A model generated the notes under the pieces. It did no database searches. It was not told the origin of the DNA and worked only from the letters and a program-made list of their open reading frames with translations. A DNA stretch of 64,000 bases, taken from positions 5,162,985 to 5,226,984 of the forward strand of contig NW_006499563.1 of NCBI RefSeq assembly GCF_000471905.2, given 5' to 3'. This DNA is from Amborella trichopoda (taxonomy: Eukaryota > Streptophyta > Magnoliopsida > Amborellales > Amborellaceae). Both the position numbers and the translations under genes were made by a program. This document shows, in pieces, positions 32,500-42,560 of this stretch; position 1 is the first letter of the stretch; the number at the start of each line of letters is the position of its first letter.

Positions 32500-33454
32500 C
32501 TGTTGACTGACCGACCATGTACGACCTGTCAAGCTCGCAAGCCTTTAGTTCCCACTAACGTTGACCTCCATAGAGAAACAACCGGCGTAATGGTTGCAAG
32601 CGAGCCCGGTGATGTGCAGGAAGAGCGCATGAACAAGTTTGAGGATATGGTGCGTGCAATGATGGAAAAGATCGATCGTATTGGCGCCGCATGCTAGTCG
32701 GCTAAGCATGAGGTCAATTCGCATCACTCTGATGGTGCACCTCCATGACATCCCCCTCCCTCGACCTCACCAAACAATTATATCCCTCATCCCATCTCTC
32801 AGATAGATTTGACGCTATGGTCACCAATAGCCTAAAGAATAGACAAATCCCAGGGATACAGGGCACGAAGCCTTATCAAAGGCCATACCCCTCGTATATT
32901 GGTCAGGTCCCATTTCCCTCAGATTATAAGAAAGGGAAGTTTTCTTTATTTAACGGAACCACGTCCCCAAATCAGCATATTGCCCACTTTCAAGCAGCAT
33001 ATCGAGAAATAGCAACTGACAGGAGACTTCTTCTCTGACAGTTCGTTGAGACCCTCGATGGCCCAACATTTCAATGGTGTGCCAGATTTCCTCCAAACTC
33101 AGTCCATACATGGGTGGAGATGGAGAAATTGTTCTATTAATGCTTCTATGAGGTCGAGAGAGAGATTCAAACCATTGAAATTTTCACCCTGACTCAAGAC
33201 CCCGATGAGCTCGTGGATGAGTTCATATCAAGATGGATAAACTTGGCTTCTTGCCATCCTAATGTTATGCCTGAGAAGGAAGAAGTCCAAACTAGCGTAC
33301 GGAACACGCCACCTGAAATCGCTCTACATGCCGAGGCCTCTAATCCGACCTCCATGTCAGAGTTGATCCCTAAATCAGTTCGCATAGAAAGTATATCACG
33401 CCACCATTGTGGGACACAATAACCATCTACAGGTTCAGCAAACAACTGCGGCAA
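32500..33454 (+). pseudogene. gag: Gag capsid region of T2
   Basis: The Gag core reads YIGQVPFPSDYKKGKFSLFN, GTTSPNQHIAHFQAAYREIA (to 33038), then after a stop QFVETLDGPTFQWCARFPPN and VHTWVEMEKLFY, then after another stop CFYEVEREIQTIEIFTLTQD and ELVDEFISRWINLASCHPN. This is the standard Tat retrotransposon Gag order. Two stops and a frame change near 33340 break it. The poorly conserved N-part (32500-32745) is rich in charged residues. Confidence 0.8.
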
Positions 33455-33573
33455 TCGTAACTCTCAGAATAACGTACGAGGCAATCAACAGAAAGGGGTA
33501 ATCAGTGCAACCGTCATGGTCACTGATTCAATGAAAGCTCCCTCGCAAACTTTGGACCTATAAAGGGGTAACC

Positions 33574-34235
33574 ATGGCAAAGGTAACACCCCAGGTTGGC
33601 AAGCAACAACATACGTACAATCGCGTACCCCCACCAGCTAACCTTGAATGGGGTGATTATTTCACCAGGCAAAGGAACAAGGTCTACCCCTTTGAGAAGG
33701 AATGGGCTCCTACGTTGTTCCAATTATTATTGGAACAAAATAGGATCCAGCTTCCAGAAACCAAATTCCGTGAGCAACTTAGCCTTGAGACTCAGGCAAA
33801 TTATTGTGCCTACCATCGGAGGATGAATAATCCTACGTATGACTGCTACACACTATAGGATATTAATGAGGCCCTGATTCAGAAGGGTTAGATAAAGCTT
33901 GAATACTTAAAGAAGGCCTTGAGGGCAGCCGAGGCCTCTCATGTCGTAACCATCCAAGAGGAAGGCGAAATGCCTAGTATCCTTTACGCCTTCTTATAAT
34001 GCTTCAGGAAGGCATAATCACACTGAAGCATGAAAGGCAAGCCCATCGCCTTGCTAAGGGGACTGAAGATCGTTGGTGCCCATATCATCAGATAAGAGGC
34101 CATTACTTTTCAGAATGCACAAGTTTCTTTGATATATTCGCAAAGAAAATGCAAGAGTGTCAGGAGTTTTACAATCTCCATGTAAGTGATCCCCAAGTCA
34201 TTCCTCTATCGGGGCTAGGAGATCTCCTAGAGTAG
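33574..34235 (+). pseudogene. Gag C-terminus of T2 with two Cys/His motifs
   Basis: After the core the frames show NYCAYHRRMNNPTYDCYTL (about 33799-33855, Cys-His-Cys spacing) and, after stops and a frameshift, RWCPYHQIRGHYFSECTSFF (about 34070-34130). The second motif is matched on the minus strand by WCPYHQIWDHELNECFGFD at 59590-59690. Such single fingers at the end of Tat Gag likely bind RNA. Confidence 0.7.
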
Positions 34236-35060
34236 GACCTTCTTATCAATAACTCATATTCTGTGGAACCCTCGATTCCCCAGCCATGGATAGTGTACCA
34301 TGGCCAAAGCAGACTCAAGTCTTTAATACAAGAAGTAATTCAACAAGTTAGGGTTGTTCGTCAACCCAGTGAGACAAATCACATATCTCCTCAGAAAACC
34401 AGAAAGTGACGGGCACTAAGGGCTGCTCACCGAAGAAACAAGATCGCTCAACCCATAGTTGAGCAAGAATTTCTCATGCCCCTACTTCCATTGCCAACTT
34501 TACTCGACTTCATCCCTGGCACGATCCTTCTTCCTTCTTCATCCTGTCAAGAAGACGTTCTCGTACCATCTCCCACTCAACATATGTCCAATGAGGGCGA
34601 CGACGTCAAAAGTGCTCCCCAACGGTCTAAGCAAGGGAATGACCTAAAAGACCCCCTGCACCCGTTCAACCCTGGTGATGACGTAAAAAGCTGCTCAGAT
34701 CGGTCTGATGAGGGGAATGACCTTAAAAGTCCCCCACCTTCTAACCCTTGTCCTCCTTCTCCTGCTTCTCATTCTCCCTATTCTACGTCCTCTGTAGATA
34801 CAACCTTAATATGCTAAGACTTTCAGGCTCTCGACCAACAATTCGAAGGAATCAATATAAGTAGGACGCAGCGGAAACGATTGAGAAAGACCCTAGCACA
34901 GGCAGCAAGATTCCTAACACTTTTCGATGCCCTGGCAGCTAAAGCCAAGGCAGAGCCACCTTCTTCAAATAAATACAAGAAGTCAAAGCTAAAAAAACCC
35001 CAGTGGCCACCTAAGCCTAACTTTGAGCTGAGACTGAGAGAGTCAAGGGGGTAAAGCTTC
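34236..35060 (+). pseudogene. Gag-pol linker of T2 with an acidic repeat
   Basis: The linker contains two copies of the motif GDDVKS-x3-RS-x3-GNDLK at about 34599-34645 and 34675-34730 (EGDDVKSAPQRSKQGNDLK and GDDVKSCSDRSDEGNDLKSP). It then continues with a Ser/Pro run and QRKRLRKTLAQAARFLT, and ends KKPQWPPKPNFEL near 35030. The minus-strand fragments at 58816-59196 and 63359-63830 are homologous. In those copies a protease follows downstream; here RT follows directly. Confidence 0.75.
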
Positions 35061-35399
35061 TATTCTTAGGAAGATTGCCATATGACACAGGCCTATGAAG
35101 CACCAACTAGCATGGGGAAAACACTGTGGGCACCCCGTACAAATACCGTGTGGTTCATACGAAGACGCTTCCTACCCAACCACCGTTGAACCTCAATTTC
35201 CCTCTAACTTTCACGACAAGTTTCTCTAACCTGGCTTGTTTTCCAAGTTTGACGTTGAGCTTTTCGTCACTCGGTTCTAGAAAAGCGCAGGAAGCATGAC
35301 CTACACTGGAGCCCCATTAGAGGAAGAAATTAGGGTTATGGGTCTTCGCGCATGAAGTTGATGAAAAGGCCTCTAAGAACAACAAGGAAGAGTTGTAAG

Positions 35400-36411
35400 A
35401 ATCCTTGAAAGAATGGGAAGAAGCTGACCAGGCCATAGCTGACGAACTCGAAGAAATAAATCTTGGAGACGAAGTTGACCCCAGACCCACTTTCATTTTA
35501 GTGAATATGTCCCCACGGGAGAAAGAAGATTTCGCTACTTCTTGCAAGCAAACCGAGATGTCTTTTCTTGGCATTACCATGAGATGCCTGGTTTAGACCC
35601 TCAAGTCGTCGTTCACCTTCTAAGCAATGATTTAACCATCAAACCTGTCAAGCAAAAATCAAGAATGTTTAGGCCTGACCTTGAAATGCAAATAGACAAC
35701 GAGATAACCAAAATCAAACAAGCAGGATTTATTCGTGAAGTCTAATACCTGAAATGGCTAGCAAATGTCGTTACGGTCAAGAAGAAGAATGGTCAAATCA
35801 GGGTGTGTATTGAATTTTTCGATTTGAATACCACCTGTCCCAAGGATGACTTCTCAATGCCATTCACTGAGATGCTCATCGACTCTACAGCTCACTGTAA
35901 AATCTTTTCTTTCATGGACAGATACTCCAAGTATAGTCATATAAGAATGGCGCCCGAAGATGAAGAGGCCACTGCATTCTTAACTCCCAAAGGGGTTTTC
36001 TGTTACACAATGAAGCCTTTTGGATTAAAGAATGTTGGCGCCACATACCAGAGAGTAATGACGACCATTTTCAAAGACATGATGCACAAAGAGGTGGAAT
36101 GTTATGCAAATGACTTGGTGGTAAAATCCAAAGAGAAGGATGCTCACATGAGAGACCTTGAAAAGATATTTATGTGTTTGCGTCTTCATCAACTTAAAAT
36201 GAACTCGCTAAAATGCACTTTTGGCGTGAGATCCGGAAAATTCTTGGGGTTCATCATCAGACATCGAGGGCTTGAAGTTGAGCAAGTCAAGATCAAGGCA
36301 ATCCAAGAAATGTTGTCACCGACTATTCTTCGAGAACTGCGCTCCCTCCAAGGGCAGCTGGAATACATTCGAACCTTTCAGGTCACTGTAAACCCTTTAT
36401 ACACCTGCTAA
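35400..36411 (+). pseudogene. Reverse transcriptase of T2
   Basis: The entry region EINLGDEVDPRPTFILVNMS and NRDVFSWHYHEMPGLDPQVV (frameshift near 35545) is followed by QKSRMFRPDLEMQIDNEITK, a stop at 35743-35745, VVTVKKKNGQIRVCIEF and a long open frame (35803-36411) with FSFMDRYSKYSHIRMAPEDE and FGLKNVGATYQRVMT. The catalytic motif YVDD reads YAND (36103-36114), so one catalytic Asp is Asn. LNSLKCTFGV-like and KFLGFIIRHRG segments close the domain. Confidence 0.85.
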
Positions 36412-36806
36412 AGAAAGATACCCCATTCATTTGGGATGAAGCATGTTAGGCAGCCCTTGACAACATCGAGCATTATTTACTCAATTGTTCAGTGCTCTCT
36501 ACACCAGTATTGGGAAGACCCCTCATTCTATACGTGACTGCTCTAAACGAGTCACTTGAAGCATTGTTGGCACAAAAAAATGAAGAGGGAGACGAGACTG
36601 CATTATATTACCTCCGCCGCAGGATGTAAGGAATCGAGAGGAATTATCACCCTATTGAGAGGATGTATTTTTCCCTGATCTTCGCAGTACAAAAACTCCT
36701 CCATTACTTGTTTGGTCATGAAGTGAAACTTATATCAAAGGCTGATCTTGTAAATTTTCTCATGATACTCCCATGCTTGTCAGGATGCCTTGCTAAGTGA
36801 CCATTA
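36412..36806 (+). pseudogene. RNase H (first copy) of T2
   Basis: The frame shows PLILYVTALNESLEALLAQK, ETALYYLRRRM, YHPIERMYFSLIFAVQKLLH and HEVKLISKADLVNFLM, then LLMEFDITYLPLKAIKAQAL. The usual catalytic Asp positions are not acidic (YVTALNES), in line with the known loss of activity of this copy in Tat elements. Four stops are visible. Confidence 0.75.
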
Positions 36807-37934
36807 TTGCTGATGGAATTCGACATCACATATCTCCCATTGAAGGCCATCAAGGCCCAAGCCTTGGCTGACTTTCTCACAGCACACCCTTTACCGGTAG
36901 AATCTCCTCTATCAAGCGACCTTTCTGATGAAGAAGTATTTTGCGCTGACCTTTCTCTCGTGTGGGAATTGTACTTTGACGGAGCCTTCCAGTCAGATCG
37001 AGGAGGCACCGAAGTAGTATTCCTGACTCCGAGAGAAGGAGNNNNNNNNNNNNNNNNNNNNNNNNNNNNNNNNNNNNNNNNNNNNNNNNNNNNNNNNNNN
37101 NNNNNNNNNNNNNNNNNNNNNNNNNNNNNNNNNNNNNNNNNNNNNNNNNNNNNNNNNNNNNNNNNNNNNNNNNNNNNNNNNNNNNNNNNNNNNNNNNNNN
37201 NNNNNNNNNNNNNNNNNNNNNNNNNNNNNNNNNNNNNNNNNNNNNNNNNNNNNNNNNNNNNNNNNNNNNNNNNNNNNNNNNNNNNNNNNNNNNNNNNNNN
37301 NNNNNNNNNNNNNNNNNNNNNNNNNNNNNNNNNNNNNNNNNNNNNNNNNNNNNNNNNNNNNNNNNNNNNNNNNNNNNNNNNNNNNNNNNNNNNNNNNNNN
37401 NNNNNNNNNNNNNNNNNNNNNNNNNNNNNNNNNNNNNNNNNNNNNNNNNNNNNNNNNNNNNNNNNNNNNNNNNNNNNNNNNNNNNNNNNNNNNNNNNNNN
37501 NNNNNNNNNNNNNNNNNNNNNNNNNNNNNNNNNNNNNNNNNNNNNNNNNNNNNNNNNNNNNNNNNNNNNNNNNNNNNNNNNNNNNNNNNNNNNNNNNNNN
37601 NNNNNNNNNNNNNNNNNNNNNNNNNNNNNNNNNNNNNNNNNNNNNNNNNNNNNNNNNNNNNNNNNNNNNNNNNNNNNNNNNNNNNNNNNNNNNNNNNNNN
37701 NNNNNNNNNNNNNNNNNNNNNNNNNNNNNNNNNNNNNNNNNNNNNNNNNNNNNNNNNNNNNNNNNNNATCAGACCCTTATAATCGAACTGGAGATAGCTT
37801 TCAACCTTGACTTGGAGCAGCTCAAGATCTATGGCGACTCCGAGTTGGTTACCCGACAACTCAAAGGGATTTATGATGTGAGAAAAGACACTCTCAAGCC
37901 TTATCACGATACTCCAAAATCGTATATGGCCTAG
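36807..37934 (+). pseudogene. Plant-type second RNase H (aRNH) of T2, spanning the assembly gap
   Basis: Left of the gap the frame reads LVWELYFDGAFQSDRGGTEV (first Asp kept). Right of it QTLIIELEIAFNLDLEQLKI, then YGDSELVTRQLKGIYDV (Asp kept). The domain in T3 has only 20 residues between the equivalent points, so the 726-base gap is far longer than needed. The residues across the gap are unknown and the apparent 375-codon frame is an artefact of N bases. Confidence 0.75.
37042..37767. other. Assembly gap, 726 N
   Basis: This is a run of N only. It falls inside the aRNH domain of T2 and its size is probably an estimate. Confidence 0.99.
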
Positions 37935-39510
37935 TTTGAGGACGTATCCCTGACTCACATCCCCAGGAGGTTAAACTCGCAGGCTGACGCACTTACGAAA
38001 CTCGGTGCTACAATTCAATTATCCTCATCAGGGCCAATGCTTGTCTGGGTGGCAAAAGGGAGACACATCGAATTAAGAACTAAGGTCGACACGGATGATG
38101 AGAGAAACATCTTCTCCAGGTGCCCTCCTTATCCATTTGGAGCACTTCTATCAGTCAAAGAAGTAATCAAGATTGAATAATGAATAGCACAGAGTCAACG
38201 AGCTAAGGGTCAAAATCAAGAACCAGAATTCTTTGACCCAATATGCGTACAAATTGAGCATGTAGAAGATTGGAGAGAGCCCATCACCAGTTTCCTAAAA
38301 CATGGCAGGCTCTTGACAGATCATACCGAACGCAACAACATACGTCGAATGTCCACCAAGTATACCCTCCTTGAAGGAGGCACTCTCTTTAGACAGTCGT
38401 TTGACGACATTCTTCTTAGATGCATCGATATTCAAGAGGCAAATAAGGTGCTAGAAGAAGTCCACTCAGGCATTTATTGACTACACCAGTCCGGTCCTAA
38501 GCTCTATGAATGAATACGTAGGGATACTATTGGCTTTCAATGATCACGAATTGCTTAAACTCTACAAAAAACTGCCAAGTATGCCAAATACACTCGAGCC
38601 TTGTCCACCAGCCTCCAAAGCCCTTACACCTTATGGTTGCATCATGGCCCTTCTCATAATGGGGTATGGACATCGTAGGGCCAATTGACACTCGTTCCGC
38701 AATGGGCCATGTATTTATCCTAGCTGCAATGGATTATTTCTCTAAGTGGGCTGCAGCCGTCCCCTTAAGCAAGTTCTTGGGAAATCGACGGCCTACTTCG
38801 TGCGACATCACTTCATATATCGCTTCAGAGTGCCCGACCGGATTATATCCTACAATGGTCCTCAATTTAGGAGTCATCACATCGTTCGCTTAGTTAACCA
38901 GTTCGGTTTCGAATGAAGGTATTCAACTATGTACCACCCTCGGGCAAATGGATTAGCTGAGGCTTTCAATAAGACTATGTACAATGTTTTGAGAACGTCA
39001 GTATCAAAAACAAGGAAGAACTGACATGAGAAGCTTCCCGAAGCACTGTGGGCCTATCGTACTACTACGCGAAGTGCCACTAATTCCACCCCTTATTCTC
39101 TGGTCTATGGGAGTCAAGCAGTTTTACAAATCCCTTCACTGCGAGTCATTATTCACCAAGGGATAATCGAAGATGAGAGAGTCAAGCTCTGGTATAAAGA
39201 ATTGGATGCACTAGATGGAAAGAGGTTAGAAGGTCAGCATAGCCTTGAACTCAACCAAGGGGGAATGAAGAAGGCTTTTGATAAGTCTGTCAAAGTCCTC
39301 TCATTCACCCGAGGAGATCTAGTCCTAGCTGTCAAAAGGCCTATTGTTATGCATAGCCGACGTAAAAGCAAGTTTGAGCCTAAGTGGGAAGGTCCCTTTA
39401 TAATAAAAAAGGTCTCGCCCAACGGAACCTATATACGGGCATATCCCGTACGAGGGGAAGCATTGCCCTCGATCAATGGATCATACTTAAAGATGTACTA
39501 CCCATAATGC
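37935..39510 (+). pseudogene. Integrase of T2
   Basis: After the linker (RRLNSQADALTKLGATI) the zinc-binding half shows EVHSGIY and LYKNCQVCQ-type remnants (38455-38600). In the core the first Asp is kept (WGMDIVGPID, about 38660). The second Asp is Tyr (IISYNGPQFRSHH, about 38840-38880) and the Glu is kept (NGLAEAFNKTM, about 38948). The C-terminal frame 39202-39507 is intact and ends KWEGPFIIKKVSPNGTYIRA, then NGSYLKMYYP, the GPF-type end without chromodomain. Several stops and frameshifts lie in the first half. Confidence 0.85.
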
Positions 39511-39916
39511 ATATTCAAAAGAAAGAGACTCGCAAAAATAAGCAAGATAGTCCAAACAAAATTCTAACTCTACAAGTTACAAGCAGCCCATTACTAGGGA
39601 GGTTACAAGTCTCTTGCATCTAAGGATAAGAGGACAGTTACAAACCAAAACTTGTACTTTTTCTCTTGCATCTGAGGATATGAGGAAGGTTACAGGCCAA
39701 AACAAATGCCTACCCCATGAGGAATAAGCAAACCCACCAAAGAAAGGCCTTCCTCATGAAGAAGAAGGGAAACCACTTGGAGAGTTACCTTTAATTCATC
39801 TGAAGAGTAAGATGATGGTTACAGGACTGAAGACAAAGCAGAGCCACTCTAAGAAGTTAGCCTCAGTCCATTCGATGAGTATGTCAAACATACAGGCCAG
39901 ACATCTCATCTGACAC

Positions 39917-40267
39917 TTATATCAAATATACAATATAGGATTCATTCGAACTGTATATCAAGCATACAAGGCGGGCTGCCTTGGCAAGGAACTGGCCTAT
40001 GACGAAAAGCATACCCTGTTCACGGTGGATACCCTTCCACAGAAAAACATGGACCTCATCGTTGTGCTGAAGGATTTGGCTTCCAGCAGGTACCACAAGC
40101 CGCGCCTTACCACCATTCACCACTTCTGCCTGGCCCATGAACATTATCGTACGTAGCTCAATGTCGAACGACGTAAATTCTGCACATGACTTACTGCCAC
40201 ATGCGAGCATCACTCTCCCCATCATGATAAGACACACGTGCTGATGAGCACCGACTGTGTCCTCCAT
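39917..40267 (-). CDS. Antisense 116-codon ORF of unknown function in T2
   Basis: On minus, an open frame runs from Met 40267 to 39917 without a stop (SFDIELRTIMFMGQAEVVNG, ARLVVPAGSQILQHNDEVHV, HREQGMLFVIGQFLAKAARL). I recognise no family. It lies in the 3' region where Tat elements sometimes carry antisense extra ORFs, and a TATA-like site lies 840 bases upstream on the same strand. The start codon falls at the edge of the AGCGCCGGTTG array. It could also be a chance frame. Confidence 0.35.
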   Translation of the reverse strand: MEDTVGAHQHVCLIMMGRVMLACGSKSCAEFTSFDIELRTIMFMGQAEVVNGGKARLVVPAGSQILQHNDEVHVFLWKGIHREQGMLFVIGQFLAKAARLVCLIYSSNESYIVYLI

Positions 40268-40410
40268 AGGCTAGCGCCGGTTGTGCACTTAACCCCTAGC
40301 GTCGGTTGCTTTTCTTGAGGGTCAGCGCCGGTTGTGTCAGAACTCGAAATCATCAGCGTAGTTTGTCTCAGCACCAACTGCAGTTTTGTTAGCACCGGCC
40401 CTATCGTGAC
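40255..40410 (+). repeat. AGCGCCGGTTG words, first cluster in T2 3' region
   Basis: TAGCGCCGGTTGTG, TAGCGTCGGTTGC, CAGCGCCGGTTGTG, CAGCACCAACTGC and TAGCACCGGCCC occur within 130 bases, 25-55 bases apart. Confidence 0.75.
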
Positions 40411-41097
40411 TGTTCACTTTTCGAGACTCCTCTTTTTCAAAGCCTAAGTTTTCTATCACGATTTCCGGAGATAAACATACACCTTCCCTGCGACGGTTCA
40501 CCTCCCACTATGGTTCACCTCCTATAACCGTTCGCCTTCCACGAAGGTCCACCTTCCGTGATTGTTCGCGTCCAGCCAAAACGTTTTCTAACGATCGGAA
40601 ACTCATTGAAAAACTTTCTCTCTTGTGTTTTTCACCTGGACGTCACCAAGACCTCACCGAAAACATCTGAAAACTTCCCTTAAGTAACCGAGAACCTCTG
40701 CAAACACCACTAACAACATTGAAAAGTTACCATGACCCCCCGGAAATCCTTCAAAACTCCTCGAAAAACTCCCAAGACGTGCGAAAATGCTCATTGTTCC
40801 ACTTCGTGCCTCTTCTACCCGAAAAAACAACTGTAGCCGAAACGTCTTCTAGTTCTCGATAAACTCCCCAAAAAACTCTCTTTTCCCTACAAGTTCACCA
40901 AATTCTTGGCAAGGTCTGCTCGCTGAAGGTCTTCCCTGTAAAATAGCCAGACTCCTGCTGTTTATCGAAAACCTTCCATCATAAATTTTGCTTGAGTCCC
41001 ACTTCTTGTCAGAACTTCAACCAAACACCCTCTCCTCACTATTAAGAAACTTTTCGCTAAATTTTTTTTAACCCTTGGTGAAAATTGAGGGAAAATG

Positions 41098-41120
41098 GGA
41101 TTTTACCCCCATATATAGAC
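41098..41120 (-). promoter_or_regulatory. Antisense TATA-like promoter in T2 3' region
   Basis: On minus the sequence reads GTGGTCTATATATGGGGG, followed by a CCCTCAATTTTCACC leader-like stretch. It could start an antisense RNA towards 40267. This is a motif-based inference only. Confidence 0.35.
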
Positions 41121-41239
41121 CACACTGCCCTCAAACGCCCCTAAAAAATTGGGAATTCTAGTCACGTTCATGGGAAGCCCAGCGACGATGAGCCAGGTCA
41201 GACTTTGACTCGTGGACAGAGGTAACTCTTATCGATCCA

Positions 41240-41430
41240 TGCTAGGCGCCGGGTGAATTTCAAACAACCTTAGCGTCGATTGACTTAGTGTCGGGTGAAT
41301 TTGAAACAACCCCAGTGCCAGTTGACTCAGTGCTGGGTGAATTTCAAACAACCCTAACGCCGGTTGTGTTCAAATAATGTTACGGGTCGTTCACACCGCC
41401 AGCTAAGTTTTTAACAACCCTACGCCGGTT
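41240..41430 (+). repeat. 42-bp repeat with CGCCGGGTGAATTT / CGCCGGTTG words
   Basis: GCGCCGGGTGAATTTCAAAC at 41246, a variant at 41288 and another at 41330 give a period of 42. Between them AGCGTCGATTG, AGTGCCAGTTG and AACGCCGGTTG alternate with the GGGTGA form. A similar alternation in a 46-bp unit occurs at 59760-60010. Confidence 0.8.
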
Positions 41431-41554
41431 GTGTTTTGTAGAACTCAATACCAATTGAACAGTCGCAGGAAACCATTATCGCTACACTTAGCGCCAGATG
41501 TATTTCAAGTAGCCTATTATCACGTATTCCAGGCTGAAGACTTGTGCGTCCTAC

Positions 41555-41775
41555 CATTATCCCTAGTGGAGTTGCACCCAAGCCATGACCCATCATCCCT
41601 AATCGAGTCAAGAGTAGGCCACTGTACCTCATCCCCAGTGGAGTTGCAACCAGGCTGTTGCACCCAAGCCTTGACCTATCATCCCCAATGGAGTCAGAAG
41701 CAGGTCATTGTCCGTCATCCCTCAGTAGGAGTAACACCCATATTGCAGCGCACTTTCCTCAGTGGAGTTAGGGCC
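41555..41775 (+). repeat. CATCCCCAGTGGAGT direct repeats
   Basis: Variants of CATCCCCAGTGGAGT occur near 41555, 41594, 41631, 41680 and 41725 with uneven spacing of 37-50 bases. Alternate units continue with TTGCAACC or CAGAAGCAGG. Confidence 0.7.
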
Positions 41776-42039
41776 ATTCCTACCACTTCAATTCTTGGAG
41801 GTTTGTTTTACGCATAGCTATCTTATCTGTAGGAAGTTAGGTTACCTATTCTCCATAGAGTCTCATCTTTCACTTCAGAGAGTATGCTTACCCCCTCTAA
41901 GCCCTAGTGAAGTCCGTTTTTGTTGGTCATCCTTCATAGGGCACCATTTCCATCTGGGCCCTCAGTTTTTGAATGATCTTAACCATTTTATCCCCAGAGC
42001 GTCGGATTGCTACCCACAGACCTATTTCCCATAGAGCTT

Positions 42040-42560
42040 CACCTACATGACAGCCCAAGCACGGTTCATGCTGCACGACCCTAAATTGCCCAGCTTTGGT
42101 CCAAGCTATATGACCTTAAACTGTAGCGGAGGTCTAGTTGCATGACCTTAAACTGCACTGTCTGTGCTGTACGACCCTAAATTTCCCAGCTTTTGTCCAA
42201 ACTATATGACCTTAAACTTTAGCGGAGGTCTAGTTGCACAACCTTAATCTGCACGGTCCGTGCTACACGACCCTAAACTGCCTGCCTTTGGTCTAAACTA
42301 TATGACCTTAAACTATTGCGGTGGTGTAGTTGCACAACCTTAAACTGCACGGTCCATGTACCACAACCCTAAACTATCCGGCTTTGATCCAAGCTATTTG
42401 ACCATAAACTGTAGTAGAGGTCTAGTTGTATGACCTTAAATTGCAACGGCCGTGTTGCACGACCCTAAACTGCCCGGCTTTGGTCCAAACTATATGACCT
42501 TAAATTGTAGCAGAGGTTTAGTTGCACGACCTAAAACTACACGGTCCGTACTTTCACACA
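42040..42560 (+). repeat. 96-bp higher-order tandem repeat built of three ~32-bp units
   Basis: CCAAGCTATATGACCTTAAA and its variants start at 42101, 42197, 42293, 42389 and 42485, an exact step of 96. Inside each 96-mer the word GACCYTAAACTG occurs three times, at offsets 12, 44 and 73. The three sub-units differ in their flanks (TATAT, TTGCA, TGCAC). The same 32-bp units occur at 53466-53800. Confidence 0.9.

Noticed and set aside
36807-37958. Frames of 375 (+) and 321 (-) codons, the longest in the window
   Set aside because: Both run through the N gap, which hides stops. Only the + flanks are real (aRNH); the minus frame is empty.
42040-42560. CRISPR-like regular spacing of GACCTTAAACTG
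   Set aside because: The 96-bp units are similar over their whole length and no unique spacers exist; it is a higher-order tandem repeat.
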